This document shows positions 34,364 through 42,773 of a DNA stretch of 64,000 nucleotides, piece after piece. Position numbers and translations under genes: made by a program. The number at the start of each line of letters is the position of its first letter. The stretch's first letter is position 1. The notes under the pieces were generated by a model. That model was given only the letters and a program-made list of their open reading frames with translations, did not search any database and was not told the DNA's origin. Origin of the DNA: Frondihabitans sp. PAMC 28766 (lineage in GTDB: Bacteria > Actinomycetota > Actinomycetes > Actinomycetales > Microbacteriaceae); assembly GCF_001577365.1 (NCBI RefSeq), contig NZ_CP014513.1, positions 2,790,001 to 2,854,000 on the forward strand, read 5' to 3'.

Positions 34364-34945
34364 ATGGAACAGCGCGTGATCACGACGGCCCGGCTGACAC
34401 TCGTGCCCCTGGGCGACGAGCACCTGGAGGACGAGGTGACGCTCGACTCGGATCCTGCCGTCATGCGCTACCTCGGCACCGGGCTGCCCCGCACGCGCGA
34501 CGTGGTGCTGCAGCAGCACGCCCGGCGGTTGGGGTCGGCGCGCGACGGGCTCGGGTTCTGGATGGGGTTCGCCGACGCCGACGCCGACGGCGATGCCGGC
34601 CCGGCCGTCGGCTGGTGGCTGCTCAAGCCCGCGCAGCACGGCGACGAGCGCGGGCAGGCCGAGCTGGGGTACCGCCTGCTGCCTCGCTACTGGCGGCAGG
34701 GGCTCGCGTCGGAGGGCGCGGCCGCGCTGCTCGATCACGGCTTCGGAGAGCTGGGGCTCGAGAAGGTGTTCGCCGAGACGATGAGCGTCAATCTCGGGTC
34801 GCAGGCCGTGATGAAGCATCTGGGCATGACGTATCTGCGCACGCGCCCCGTCGATCCTGACGACGAGGTGATCCCGGGGTCGGAGCACGGCGAGGTCGAT
34901 TACACGATCACGCGCGACGCCTGGCTCGGCCGACCCCGGCGCTGA
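34364..34945 (+). CDS. GNAT acetyltransferase
   Basis: A 193-residue RimJ/RimL-type acetyltransferase. It has TTARLTLVPLGDEHLED at the start (typical of the type-3 GNAT subgroup) and the acetyl-CoA loop region AELGYRLLPRYWRQGLASEG. This is followed by FAETMSVNLGSQAVMKHLGM. ATG at 34364 is 6 nt after CATCAT, a leaderless start. Upstream in-frame sequence overlaps the divergent gene and is not part of it. The substrate is unknown. Confidence 0.9.
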   Translation: MEQRVITTARLTLVPLGDEHLEDEVTLDSDPAVMRYLGTGLPRTRDVVLQQHARRLGSARDGLGFWMGFADADADGDAGPAVGWWLLKPAQHGDERGQAELGYRLLPRYWRQGLASEGAAALLDHGFGELGLEKVFAETMSVNLGSQAVMKHLGMTYLRTRPVDPDDEVIPGSEHGEVDYTITRDAWLGRPRR

Positions 34946-35058
34946 CTCACGGTCGAACTGCGATCTCAGCGGCGCTTGCCGCGCGCGCCGCGCGAGCCGG
35001 CGAACCGGCGACGAGGCTCGGGCGCCGCAGCCCCGGCGCGACCCGGTAGCGTGGCCGG

Positions 35059-36483
35059 ATGGCAGGCAGCAGGCACGCGACCGTGATCACCCCGCAGCAG
35101 GACGACTTTCCCCGCTGGTACCAGGACGTCCTCGAGAAGGCCGAGCTGGCCGACAACGGGCCGGTGCGCGGCACCATGGTGATCCGACCGTACGCCTACG
35201 GGCTCTGGGAGCGTATGCAGCACGAGGTCGACACCCGCATCAAGCGCGCGGGTGCCGAGAACGTCTACCTGCCTCTCTTCATCCCCCAGTCGTATCTCGA
35301 GCGCGAGGTCGAGCACGTCGAGGGCTTCAGCCCCGAGCTGGCCGTGGTCACGCACGCCGGCGGCAAAGAGCTCTCCGAGCCGGTCGTCGTCCGCCCCACC
35401 AGCGAGACGCTCTTCGGCGAGGTGATGTCGAAGTGGATCCAGTCGCACCGCGACCTGCCGATGCTGCTCAACCAGTGGGCGAACGTGGTGCGCTGGGAGA
35501 TGCGGCCCCGTCTCTTCCTCCGCACGTCGGAGTTCCTCTGGCAGGAGGGCCACACGGCGCACGCGAGCCAGGAGGATGCGACCGCGTACGCCCTCCGCAT
35601 CCATCTCGACGTCTACCGCGACTTCTTGCAGGAGGTGCTCGCGATCCCCGTTCTCGTCGGCGTCAAGTCGAAGCGCGAGCGCTTCGCAGGCGCGATCAAC
35701 ACGATGACGTGCGAGGCGATGATGGGCGACGGCAAAGCCCTGCAGATGGCGACCAGTCACGAGCTCGGCCAGAACTTCGCGAAGGCGTTCGACATCACCT
35801 ACACGGGCGCCTCCGGCCAGGTCGAGACGTGCTGGACCACCTCGTGGGGGTCGAGCACGCGCATGGTCGGCGGCCTGATCATGGCGCACGGCGACGACCA
35901 GGGCATCCTCGTGCCGCCGCGGGTCGCACCTGTGCAGGCCGTCGTCATCGCGGTCAAAGACGATGAGCGCACCATCTCGGCGGCGACGCAGCTGGTGCAG
36001 GATCTCGAGGCGGCCGGCGTGAGGGCTCGTCTCGATGCCCGCACGACGCAGGGCTTCGGGAGGCGCGCGACCGAGTGGGAGCTGAAGGGCGTGCCGCTGC
36101 GCATCGAGGTCGGCCCGCGCGACCTCGAGGTCGGGCAGGCCACGATCGCCCGCCGTGACTCGGGCGACAAGTCGCCTCTGCCGCTCGGTGAGATCGCTGC
36201 CCGCGTGCCGATCCTGCTCGAAGAGATGCACGCCGAGCTGATCGCCACCGCGAGGCGTCGGCTCGACGAGCGCACCATCGACGCGGCCACGGTCGAGGAG
36301 GCCCTCGAGGCGGCGCAGACCGGGTTCGCGCGGATCCCGTGGCGAGACCTGGGCGAAGAGGGCGAGGCGACCCTCAACCGGAGTGCCGTCACCGTGCGGT
36401 GCCTTCAGACGGCGGACGGCACGGTACCCGGCCCGCAGGATGCCGAGGCCGACCTCGTCGCGATCGTCGCCCGCAGCTACTAG
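35059..36483 (+). CDS. proS: Prolyl-tRNA synthetase, archaeal/eukaryote-type (short form)
   Basis: A 474-residue class II aminoacyl-tRNA synthetase. Motif 2 is visible at WANVVRWEMRPRLFLRTSEFLWQEGHTAHAS and motif 3 at TCWTTSWGSSTRMVGGLIMAHGDD. The anticodon-binding domain has AGVRARLDARTTQGFGRRATEWELKG. The protein has no roughly 180-residue editing insertion and ends with a C-terminal Tyr (VARSY), the pattern of archaeal/eukaryote-type ProRS rather than the roughly 570-residue bacterial type. TAGCGT ends 6 nt before the ATG, a leaderless start. The preceding 113 bp hold no supported gene. Confidence 0.93.
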   Translation: MAGSRHATVITPQQDDFPRWYQDVLEKAELADNGPVRGTMVIRPYAYGLWERMQHEVDTRIKRAGAENVYLPLFIPQSYLEREVEHVEGFSPELAVVTHAGGKELSEPVVVRPTSETLFGEVMSKWIQSHRDLPMLLNQWANVVRWEMRPRLFLRTSEFLWQEGHTAHASQEDATAYALRIHLDVYRDFLQEVLAIPVLVGVKSKRERFAGAINTMTCEAMMGDGKALQMATSHELGQNFAKAFDITYTGASGQVETCWTTSWGSSTRMVGGLIMAHGDDQGILVPPRVAPVQAVVIAVKDDERTISAATQLVQDLEAAGVRARLDARTTQGFGRRATEWELKGVPLRIEVGPRDLEVGQATIARRDSGDKSPLPLGEIAARVPILLEEMHAELIATARRRLDERTIDAATVEEALEAAQTGFARIPWRDLGEEGEATLNRSAVTVRCLQTADGTVPGPQDAEADLVAIVARSY

Positions 36484-36504
36484 CGCGCCCGGCCCTCGGC
36501 AGCC

Positions 36505-38193
36505 TCAGCGCGCTCGCTGCACCCGCTTCTCGCTCCACACCGGCTCGGGCGCCTCGTACACGGTGCCGTCGCTGCCGAAGACGATGAACCGGTCGAACGA
36601 GCGCGCGAACCAGCGGTCGTGCGTCACGGCCATCACCGTGCCCTCGAAGCGGTCGAGCGCCTCCTCGAGAGCCTCGGCCGAGACGATGTCGAGGTTGTCG
36701 GTCGGCTCGTCGAGCAGCAGCAGCGTCGCTCCGCTGAGCTCGAGCAGCAGGATCTGCAGCCGCGCCTGCTGCCCGCCGCTCAGCGACTCGAAGGTCTGCT
36801 CGGCCGACGAGACCAGCCCGTAGCGGTCGAGCGCCCGGCTCGCGGCCTCGCGCGCCAAGCCTCGCCGCTCGTCGTCCCCCCGGTGCAGGATCTCGAGGAG
36901 GGTGCGGCCCACCATGTCGGGGTGCTCGTGCGCCTGCGCGAACCAGCCCGGCACCACCCGTGCCCCGAGCGTTGCGCGACCGGTGTGCGGCACCGGCTCG
37001 AGCTCGGCGCCCACCGCGGCCACGTGCCCTTCGCGGGGTTCGGGATCGGAGCCGCCGCGGGCCAGCAGCCGAAGGAAGTGCGACTTGCCCGACCCGTTCG
37101 ACCCGAGCACGGCGATGCGCTCGCCGAACCAGAGCTCGGCGTCGAACGGCTTCATGAGCCCCGTCAGCTCGAGGTGCTCGCACACGACCGCGCGCTTGCC
37201 GGTGCGGGCCCCGGGGAGCCGCATCCGCAGATCCTGCTCGGGCGGTCGCTCTTGCGGCGGGCCGGCGAGCTCGAACTTGTCGAGGCGGGTGACCGCCGCC
37301 TGGTAGCGCGACGCCATGCTGTCCATCGCGGTCGCCTTGACCTTGAGGGTGCGCACGAGGGTCTTGAGCTTCTCGTGCTGTTCGTCCCAGCGCCGTCGCA
37401 GCTCGTCGAGGCGGTCCATCCGGTCGATGCGCGCCTGGTGATAGCTGTGGAAGGATCCGCCGTGCGTCCAGCTCGTGTTGCCGGCCGCCCCGGGCTCGAT
37501 CGTGATGACGCGGTCGGCGACCTGCCCGAGCAGCTCGCGGTCGTGGCTGACGAGCAGCACGGTCTTCGGAGTGGTGCGAAGGGACTCCTCCAACCAGGTC
37601 TTGCCGGGCACGTCGAGGTAGTTGTCGGGCTCGTCGAGCAGTAGCACCTGCTCGGGCCCGCGCAGCAGCGCCTCGAGCACGAGCCGCTTCTGCTCGCCGC
37701 CCGAGAGGGTGCTGACCTCGCGCCACCGGGCGCGCTCGTACGGCACACCGAGGGCCGCGATCGTGCAGGTGTCCCAGAGCGTCTCGACCTCGTAGCCGCC
37801 GGCCTCGGCGTAGTCGGAGATCGCGTTCGCGTAGGCCATCTGCGTGTCGTGCTCGTCGCGCTCGATGAGGGCGTCCTCGGTCGCGGTGAGCGCGCGGCTC
37901 GCCCGGCGCACGGCGTCGGGCGCGACTGACACCAGCAGGTCGTGCACCGTGGTGTCGCCGTGGACGTGCCCGACGAACTGATCCATCACGCCGAGGCCGC
38001 CGTCGATGGTGATCGCGCCGTCGTCGGCCTTCAGTTCGCCGCGGATCAGGCGCAGCAGCGTCGTCTTGCCGACGCCGTTTCCGCCGATCAGGACGGCGTT
38101 CGTGCCGTCGCCGACGTGGAAGGACACCTCGTCGAGGAGGGTGCGGCCGTCGGCGAGCGTGTAGGTGATCTTGTTGACGTCGATGTAGCCCAT
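36505..38193 (-). CDS. ABC-F family ATPase
   Basis: A 562-residue soluble protein with two ABC nucleotide-binding domains and no membrane helices. Walker A motifs are GGNGVGKTTLL and GSNGSGKSHFL. Signature motifs are LSGGEQKRLVLEALL and LSGGQQARLQILLLE, each followed by a Walker B (LLLDEPDNYLD, LLLDEPTDNLD). The linker between domains is charged and helical, as in ABC-F translation factors that bind the ribosomal E site. Some members confer antibiotic resistance; this one lacks features that would let me say so. It faces proS across 21 bp. Confidence 0.92.
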   Translation of the reverse strand: MGYIDVNKITYTLADGRTLLDEVSFHVGDGTNAVLIGGNGVGKTTLLRLIRGELKADDGAITIDGGLGVMDQFVGHVHGDTTVHDLLVSVAPDAVRRASRALTATEDALIERDEHDTQMAYANAISDYAEAGGYEVETLWDTCTIAALGVPYERARWREVSTLSGGEQKRLVLEALLRGPEQVLLLDEPDNYLDVPGKTWLEESLRTTPKTVLLVSHDRELLGQVADRVITIEPGAAGNTSWTHGGSFHSYHQARIDRMDRLDELRRRWDEQHEKLKTLVRTLKVKATAMDSMASRYQAAVTRLDKFELAGPPQERPPEQDLRMRLPGARTGKRAVVCEHLELTGLMKPFDAELWFGERIAVLGSNGSGKSHFLRLLARGGSDPEPREGHVAAVGAELEPVPHTGRATLGARVVPGWFAQAHEHPDMVGRTLLEILHRGDDERRGLAREAASRALDRYGLVSSAEQTFESLSGGQQARLQILLLELSGATLLLLDEPTDNLDIVSAEALEEALDRFEGTVMAVTHDRWFARSFDRFIVFGSDGTVYEAPEPVWSEKRVQRAR

Positions 38194-38295
38194 GGGCGCG
38201 GCGCCCTCCTGCGGTGTGCCCGCTGCGGGGTGTGTCCGTGCGGACGCCGCCCGGGCGGGCAGCTGATCAGGCTAGCAGAGGCGTCGACCTTGCAT

Positions 38296-38370
38296 CATTC
38301 GATGAATGGGTTTTGACTGGCCTGGGTGTTTCGGATCACTGAGACGATGTCGTCGTGATGAAACGATTCA
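38296..38370 (+). promoter_or_regulatory. Putative promoter and operators upstream of the rhamnosidase
   Basis: A TTGACT -35-like hexamer lies at 38313. An inverted repeat CATTCGATGAATG (38296-38308) sits just upstream and a LacI-type near-palindrome TGAAACGATTCA (38359-38370) lies downstream, close to where a start site would be. These suggest sugar-responsive control by a LacI-family repressor encoded elsewhere. This is inference from motif shape only. Confidence 0.4.
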
Positions 38371-38432
38371 CCCTGGCCGCACCACTCGGCCCTGTCCCAC
38401 CGTTCGACGAGATGAACCCAATGGAGGGTTGC

Positions 38433-40736
38433 ATGCGCGTATTCCCCACTGCCTCGACGCCTGTCGGCAGAAGAAGAGTCACCACTCGAGGCCGACGGAG
38501 GGGGCGCACCGCCGCGATCGCCACCGTCGTCGCCGTCGGCCTGTCGGTCGGCCTGGCCACCCCGGCGATGGCCGGCCCCGCACCGACCTCGTCAGCCGGC
38601 CCGTCGCATCCTGCTGCGTCGTCGCCCTGGTCGACCGCCGACTACCGCCCGACCCCCGGTGACTGGTCGCCCTATGTCCTGGCGCCGAGCGGCCACACGG
38701 TCGACCCGACGTCCGTCCTGTTCGCGCAGAGCCGCGGCGGCTCGATCACCGGCACACCGCAGGCTGCGATCGCCGGCCGCGGTTCGGTCACTCTGACGAG
38801 CGGCTCAGCCGGCACCGCGGCCACGTCTCCCTTGCTCGCCCTCGACTTCGGCAAGGAGGTCGGCGGCGAAGTGAAGGTGCACGTCACCTCGTCGACGGCC
38901 ACGGCGCCGACCCTGCACGTCTGCTTCAGCGAGTCGAAGGCCGAGATGGCGCTGACGCCGACGCAGAACAACGGCGAGGCCGCCTACGCCCCCGGCTGTG
39001 ACACGGCCAACATCTTCAACGGGTTCGGCTCGGCGCCCTACACGTACGACTCCGACAGTCACACGCTCGCGTTCGACACCGGCAAGCTGCCGGCGACGGT
39101 GCAGGACGCCCAGATCCGCGGCGGGTTCCGCTACGTCACCTTCTTCGTCACCGGGCCCGGCGCGGTCACCTTCGACAAGGTCTCGCTCGACTATCTGGCC
39201 AGCCCCAACGAGAAGAACCCCGCCGACTACAAGGGCTGGTTCCTCTCGAGCGACAACGAGCTGAACAAGATCTGGTACGCGGGCGCCTACACGGTGCAGA
39301 TGGACACCTGGCTCTCCGACACCGCGAAGAGCTGGCCCTACGCCGACGGCGAGCCCGACTCGGCCGACGCGCAGATCCCCTACGCCGACCCGTCGCAGGA
39401 GGTCATCCTCGACGGCGCCAAGCGCGACCGCGTGGTGTGGCAGGGAGACCTCGCCGTCGAGGCCCCCGTCACCTACCTGTCGACCGGAGACACGGCAGCG
39501 GTCGACAACTCGCTCACATCGCTCGCCAAGCAGCAGCTGCCCGACGGCTACGTGCCCGCCGAGAGCCTCGTCGGCCCGCACAACACCGGCGAAGAGCGCA
39601 CCTACGGCGAGTACGTCACCTGGTTCGTCAACAACATGTACGACCACTGGCTCTACACCGGCGACCGCTCGTACCTGTCGGCGAACTGGACGGGGCTGCA
39701 GGAGGCCATGACCTGGCTGGGTCAGCAGCGCGACTCGACGGGCCTGATCTCGTTCGCCGCCTCGGGATCCTGTGGCCATTATGGGTACACCGACTGCGGC
39801 CACGAGACCTACGTCAACTCGCTGTACGTGCAGAACCTGCACCAGATGGCGACACTGGCCGGTGCGATGCACTCGTCGTCGGCCATGGCTGCCGCCTACG
39901 GTTCGCAGGCGACCGCCGTGTCGTCGGCGATCAACGCCCAGTTGTGGGACCCCTCGACGGGTGCCTACCGGCTCTCGACCGAGACCCCGACGGTGTACCC
40001 GCAGGATGCCAACGCGACGGCCGTGCTGACGGGCGTCGCGTCGGGAGCGCAGGCGACTCGCGCGCTCGCCTACCTCAAGGCGAAGAACTGGTCGACCGAC
40101 GGCTCGCTGAGCGTGTCGCCGTCGACACCGGGCGGACCGCAAGCGCCGAACTACGAACCGCTGCCGAGCGGCTTCGAGGCGACGGCTCGGCTCGACTCGG
40201 CGACGACCGCGAGCCAGGACCTCGGTGAGCAGCTGATCAAGACCTACTGGGGCGGTCAGCTGGCGCAGGACCCAGGCAGCACGTTCTGGGAGAAGGCCGC
40301 CACCGACGGCACCCCGGGCCTCGGTGACTTCACGAGCCTCGCGCACGGCTGGGCATCCACCCCGACCGTCGCGCTGACACAGCAGGTGCTGGGCGTGACG
40401 CCGACCTCGGGCGGTTACGCGACCTTCTCGGTCGCGCCTCGCCCCGGCACGGTCTCGTGGTCCGAGGGCTCGGTGCCGACGCCGCACGGCTCGATCGCCG
40501 CGTCATGGAGGAAGTCGGCGTCGCAGTTCGCGCTCACGGTGAGCGTGCCGCGGTCGACGTCGGCCACGCTCGCCGTGCCGTCGTCGGCCTCCGCGACGGT
40601 GACGCTCGACGGGCACGTCGTGTGGGCACACGGACGCTCGGTCGGGCACAGCGGTGCTGCCTTCGCCAGCGGATCCGTCAGCGTCGCCGGCGTGGGCGCC
40701 GGCACGCATCGGCTCGTGTCTGCCACGCGCAGATAG
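38433..40736 (+). CDS. Secreted alpha-L-rhamnosidase-like glycoside hydrolase (GH78 type)
   Basis: A 767-residue exported enzyme. GGAGG ends 5 nt before the ATG at 38433 and decides the start. A signal peptide with twin Arg-rich n-region (RRRGRTAAIATVVAVGLSVGLATPAMA) comes first. Beta-sandwich modules follow, then an (alpha/alpha)6 barrel containing DGEPDSADAQ and LDGAKRDRVVWQGDL, which corresponds to the GH78 acid motif (DGxKRDRxxWxGD). A C-terminal beta domain closes the chain. GH78 enzymes remove terminal rhamnose from plant glycans and glycosides, in keeping with a plant-associated or soil lifestyle. Substrate specificity is inferred by family only. Confidence 0.86.
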   Translation: MRVFPTASTPVGRRRVTTRGRRRGRTAAIATVVAVGLSVGLATPAMAGPAPTSSAGPSHPAASSPWSTADYRPTPGDWSPYVLAPSGHTVDPTSVLFAQSRGGSITGTPQAAIAGRGSVTLTSGSAGTAATSPLLALDFGKEVGGEVKVHVTSSTATAPTLHVCFSESKAEMALTPTQNNGEAAYAPGCDTANIFNGFGSAPYTYDSDSHTLAFDTGKLPATVQDAQIRGGFRYVTFFVTGPGAVTFDKVSLDYLASPNEKNPADYKGWFLSSDNELNKIWYAGAYTVQMDTWLSDTAKSWPYADGEPDSADAQIPYADPSQEVILDGAKRDRVVWQGDLAVEAPVTYLSTGDTAAVDNSLTSLAKQQLPDGYVPAESLVGPHNTGEERTYGEYVTWFVNNMYDHWLYTGDRSYLSANWTGLQEAMTWLGQQRDSTGLISFAASGSCGHYGYTDCGHETYVNSLYVQNLHQMATLAGAMHSSSAMAAAYGSQATAVSSAINAQLWDPSTGAYRLSTETPTVYPQDANATAVLTGVASGAQATRALAYLKAKNWSTDGSLSVSPSTPGGPQAPNYEPLPSGFEATARLDSATTASQDLGEQLIKTYWGGQLAQDPGSTFWEKAATDGTPGLGDFTSLAHGWASTPTVALTQQVLGVTPTSGGYATFSVAPRPGTVSWSEGSVPTPHGSIAASWRKSASQFALTVSVPRSTSATLAVPSSASATVTLDGHVVWAHGRSVGHSGAAFASGSVSVAGVGAGTHRLVSATRR

Positions 40737-40743
40737 GGCAGCG

Positions 40744-40774
40744 GAGCCGCCGTCTGCTCAGCGGACGGCGGCTC
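40744..40774. terminator. Rhamnosidase terminator hairpin
   Basis: An 11-bp perfect stem (GAGCCGCCGTC at 40744-40754 with its complement at 40764-40774) closes a 9-nt loop, 8 bp after the stop codon. Confidence 0.82.
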
Positions 40775-40910
40775 ACTACTGACAGCCATCCAGGTACGGC
40801 CACGATTCGGACGTCGGAGCGCTGAGGTTGATCTGGGTGATGGTCCATCCAGTCCTCTTCATTCGTCGCGAAGTGAAGGTCACGGAAGATCACAACCGCT
40901 CGCCGGAGAA

Positions 40911-40980
40911 GGGGCCAAGGTCCCGTCTCGGCCATCCCTGGCGATTGTCTCCATGTCGACGAGGAGGGGTCGAAGGTCCC
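40911..40980. promoter_or_regulatory. Two DosR/DevR-box-like motifs upstream of the SSADH gene
   Basis: GGGGCCAAGGTCCC (40911-40924) and GGGTCGAAGGTCCC (40967-40980) each match 11 of 14 positions of the DosR core GGGACTWWAGTCCC as I recall it. Their centres are 56 bp apart, and the second ends 70 bp before the ATG. The rest of the 314-bp gap (40737-41050) shows only the rhamnosidase terminator. Confidence 0.5.
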
Positions 40981-41050
40981 TACCCGCACCAACGGCACCC
41001 TGTCACCGTAGGAGTCGAGGCAGCACCGCTGCAGAAGAAGGTTTCGACAG

Positions 41051-42442
41051 ATGACGTATCAGACGATCAACCCGTACACGAACGAGATCGTGGCGTCCTT
41101 CGACGACGCGACGACGGAAGAAGTGGATGCCGCCATCGGGGCCGCTCACGATGCGTTCCTCTCCTGGAGGGAGACGCCGTTCTCCGAGCGCACAGCCGTT
41201 CTGGCGAAGGCCGCCACGCTTCTCCGCGCCGACAGGCGGCGATACGCCGAGCTCCTCACCCTCGAAATGGGAAAGGTGATCGGTGAGGCCGAAGCGGAAG
41301 TCGATCTGTCGGCAGACATCCTGCAGTACTACGCCGACCGCGGCGAGACGCTCCTCGAGACGATCAAGGTGCCCGTGGCGTTGACCTCGGAGGGTGAAGT
41401 CGAGATCGTCAGCGAACCGCTCGGCGTGATCCTCTCGGTCGAACCGTGGAACTTCCCGTACTACCAGGTGGTGCGCGTCGCCGCACCCCAGCTGCTCGCC
41501 GGCAACACGATCCTGCTGAAGCACGCGAGCAACGTTCCCCAGGCCGCCGCAATGTTCGACGACCTCTTCGAGCGAGCCGGTCTCCCTGCCGGATCCTTCA
41601 AGAACCTCTATCTGCCGCACGATCTCACCGAGCACGTGATCGACGACCCGCGAGTTCGCGGCGTCGCCCTGACCGGCAGCGAAGAAGCCGGATCCGTCAT
41701 CGCCGCCTACGCCGCCAGGGCTGTCAAGAAGAGCACGCTCGAACTCGGCGGTTCGGATGCCTTCGTCGTCCTCAAAGACGCCGACATCGACAAGACCGTC
41801 GAGTGGGCCGTGTTCGGCCGCCACTGGAACGCCGGCCAGGTGTGCGTCTCGGCGAAGCGCCTCATCGTCGTCGACGACATCTTCGACGAGTTCATCGCAA
41901 AATACCGCTCCGGTGTCGCCGCCCTGATCATGGGCGACCCCATGGACGCCGCGACCACCCTGGCCCCGCTGTCATCACAGGGAGCCGCCGACAAGCTCGA
42001 GATTCAGGTCGAGAAGGCCGTCGCGAGCGGAGCCACGTCCGAGAAGCTCGGCGCCAAGGCCCCGACGAAGGGCGCGTTCTTCCAACCGACGATCCTGACC
42101 GGGATGGACAGCACCAACCCGTCCTATTACGAAGAGTTCTTCGGCCCCGTCTCGATCATCATCCGTGCCGAGAGCGAAGCCGACGCCATCAGGATCGCAA
42201 ACGACTCGCCATTCGGCCTCGGAGGCTCTGTCTTCACGAAGGACACCGTGAACGGCGAGAAGGTCGCGCGTCAGATCGAGACGGGCATGGTCTATGTCAA
42301 CCACCCGACCATGGTCAAGGCGGACATTCCCTTCGGCGGGGTCAAGCACTCCGGCTACGGGCACGAACTGACCAACCTCGGCATCCAGGAATTCATCAAC
42401 AAGAAGGTCATCGACGTCGTCGACATCAACGCCGCCTTCTGA
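41051..42442 (+). CDS. gabD: Succinate-semialdehyde dehydrogenase (aldehyde dehydrogenase superfamily)
   Basis: A 463-residue NAD(P)-dependent aldehyde dehydrogenase. Motifs are SVEPWNFPYYQVVR (cofactor/oxyanion region), TGSEEAGSVIAAYAA, STLELGGSDAFVVL (general-base Glu), NAGQVCVSAKR (catalytic Cys) and EEFFGPVSIII. It is of the short SSADH subgroup with N-terminal YQTINPYTNE. It would oxidise succinate semialdehyde from GABA to succinate, which fits the nearby glutamate decarboxylase and GABA antiporter. A GABA transaminase is not in the window. AGAAGG precedes the ATG. Upstream DosR-like boxes suggest hypoxic or stress induction. Exact substrate is by family and context. Confidence 0.87.
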   Translation: MTYQTINPYTNEIVASFDDATTEEVDAAIGAAHDAFLSWRETPFSERTAVLAKAATLLRADRRRYAELLTLEMGKVIGEAEAEVDLSADILQYYADRGETLLETIKVPVALTSEGEVEIVSEPLGVILSVEPWNFPYYQVVRVAAPQLLAGNTILLKHASNVPQAAAMFDDLFERAGLPAGSFKNLYLPHDLTEHVIDDPRVRGVALTGSEEAGSVIAAYAARAVKKSTLELGGSDAFVVLKDADIDKTVEWAVFGRHWNAGQVCVSAKRLIVVDDIFDEFIAKYRSGVAALIMGDPMDAATTLAPLSSQGAADKLEIQVEKAVASGATSEKLGAKAPTKGAFFQPTILTGMDSTNPSYYEEFFGPVSIIIRAESEADAIRIANDSPFGLGGSVFTKDTVNGEKVARQIETGMVYVNHPTMVKADIPFGGVKHSGYGHELTNLGIQEFINKKVIDVVDINAAF

Positions 42443-42594
42443 TCGATCAGCGACTGCTCGGCATCATCCTCGTCGCCAAACCCCAGGCCGGTCCCACGGT
42501 GGCGCTCGGCATCGTCGGCTTCTGTCTCGGGTGGGCGAGCACCACCATCGCCCGCTACGTCTATCCACCCGCGACACGCTCACCGGACCGATGA
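42443..42594 (+). pseudogene. Remnant of a membrane protein C-terminus (HdeD-like)
   Basis: Directly after the SSADH stop an open frame with no start codon encodes LLGIILVAKPQAGPTVALGI, GFCLGWASTTIARYVYPP and a polar tail to the TGA at 42592. The pattern L-GI-L---P---LGI--G fits one helix pair of HdeD/DUF308 acid-resistance membrane proteins. It is too short to be functional and is best read as a decayed gene end. The 180 bp after it, up to 42773, show no further feature. Confidence 0.4.
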
Positions 42595-42773
42595 CATGGT
42601 GATGATCGAACCTCCGCCGTTCTGAGCGCCGGCCAGTGTCCAACGTCCCGCCGAGCGGGTTCGGGCAGGTCGATGTGTCGCGAGATGCGATGATGGTCGC
42701 TGTTGCCTCGACGAGTCGACTCGGCCCGCCGCCATTCGATTTGCGCGTGTCGTCCAGCGATCTGCCGGTGAGG

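Noticed and set aside
34946..35058. Arg/Gly-rich minus-strand end (RRRFAGSRGARGKRR) upstream of proS
   Set aside because: It looks like a gene C-terminus, but its frame upstream is only the antisense of proS, so there is no body to attach it to.
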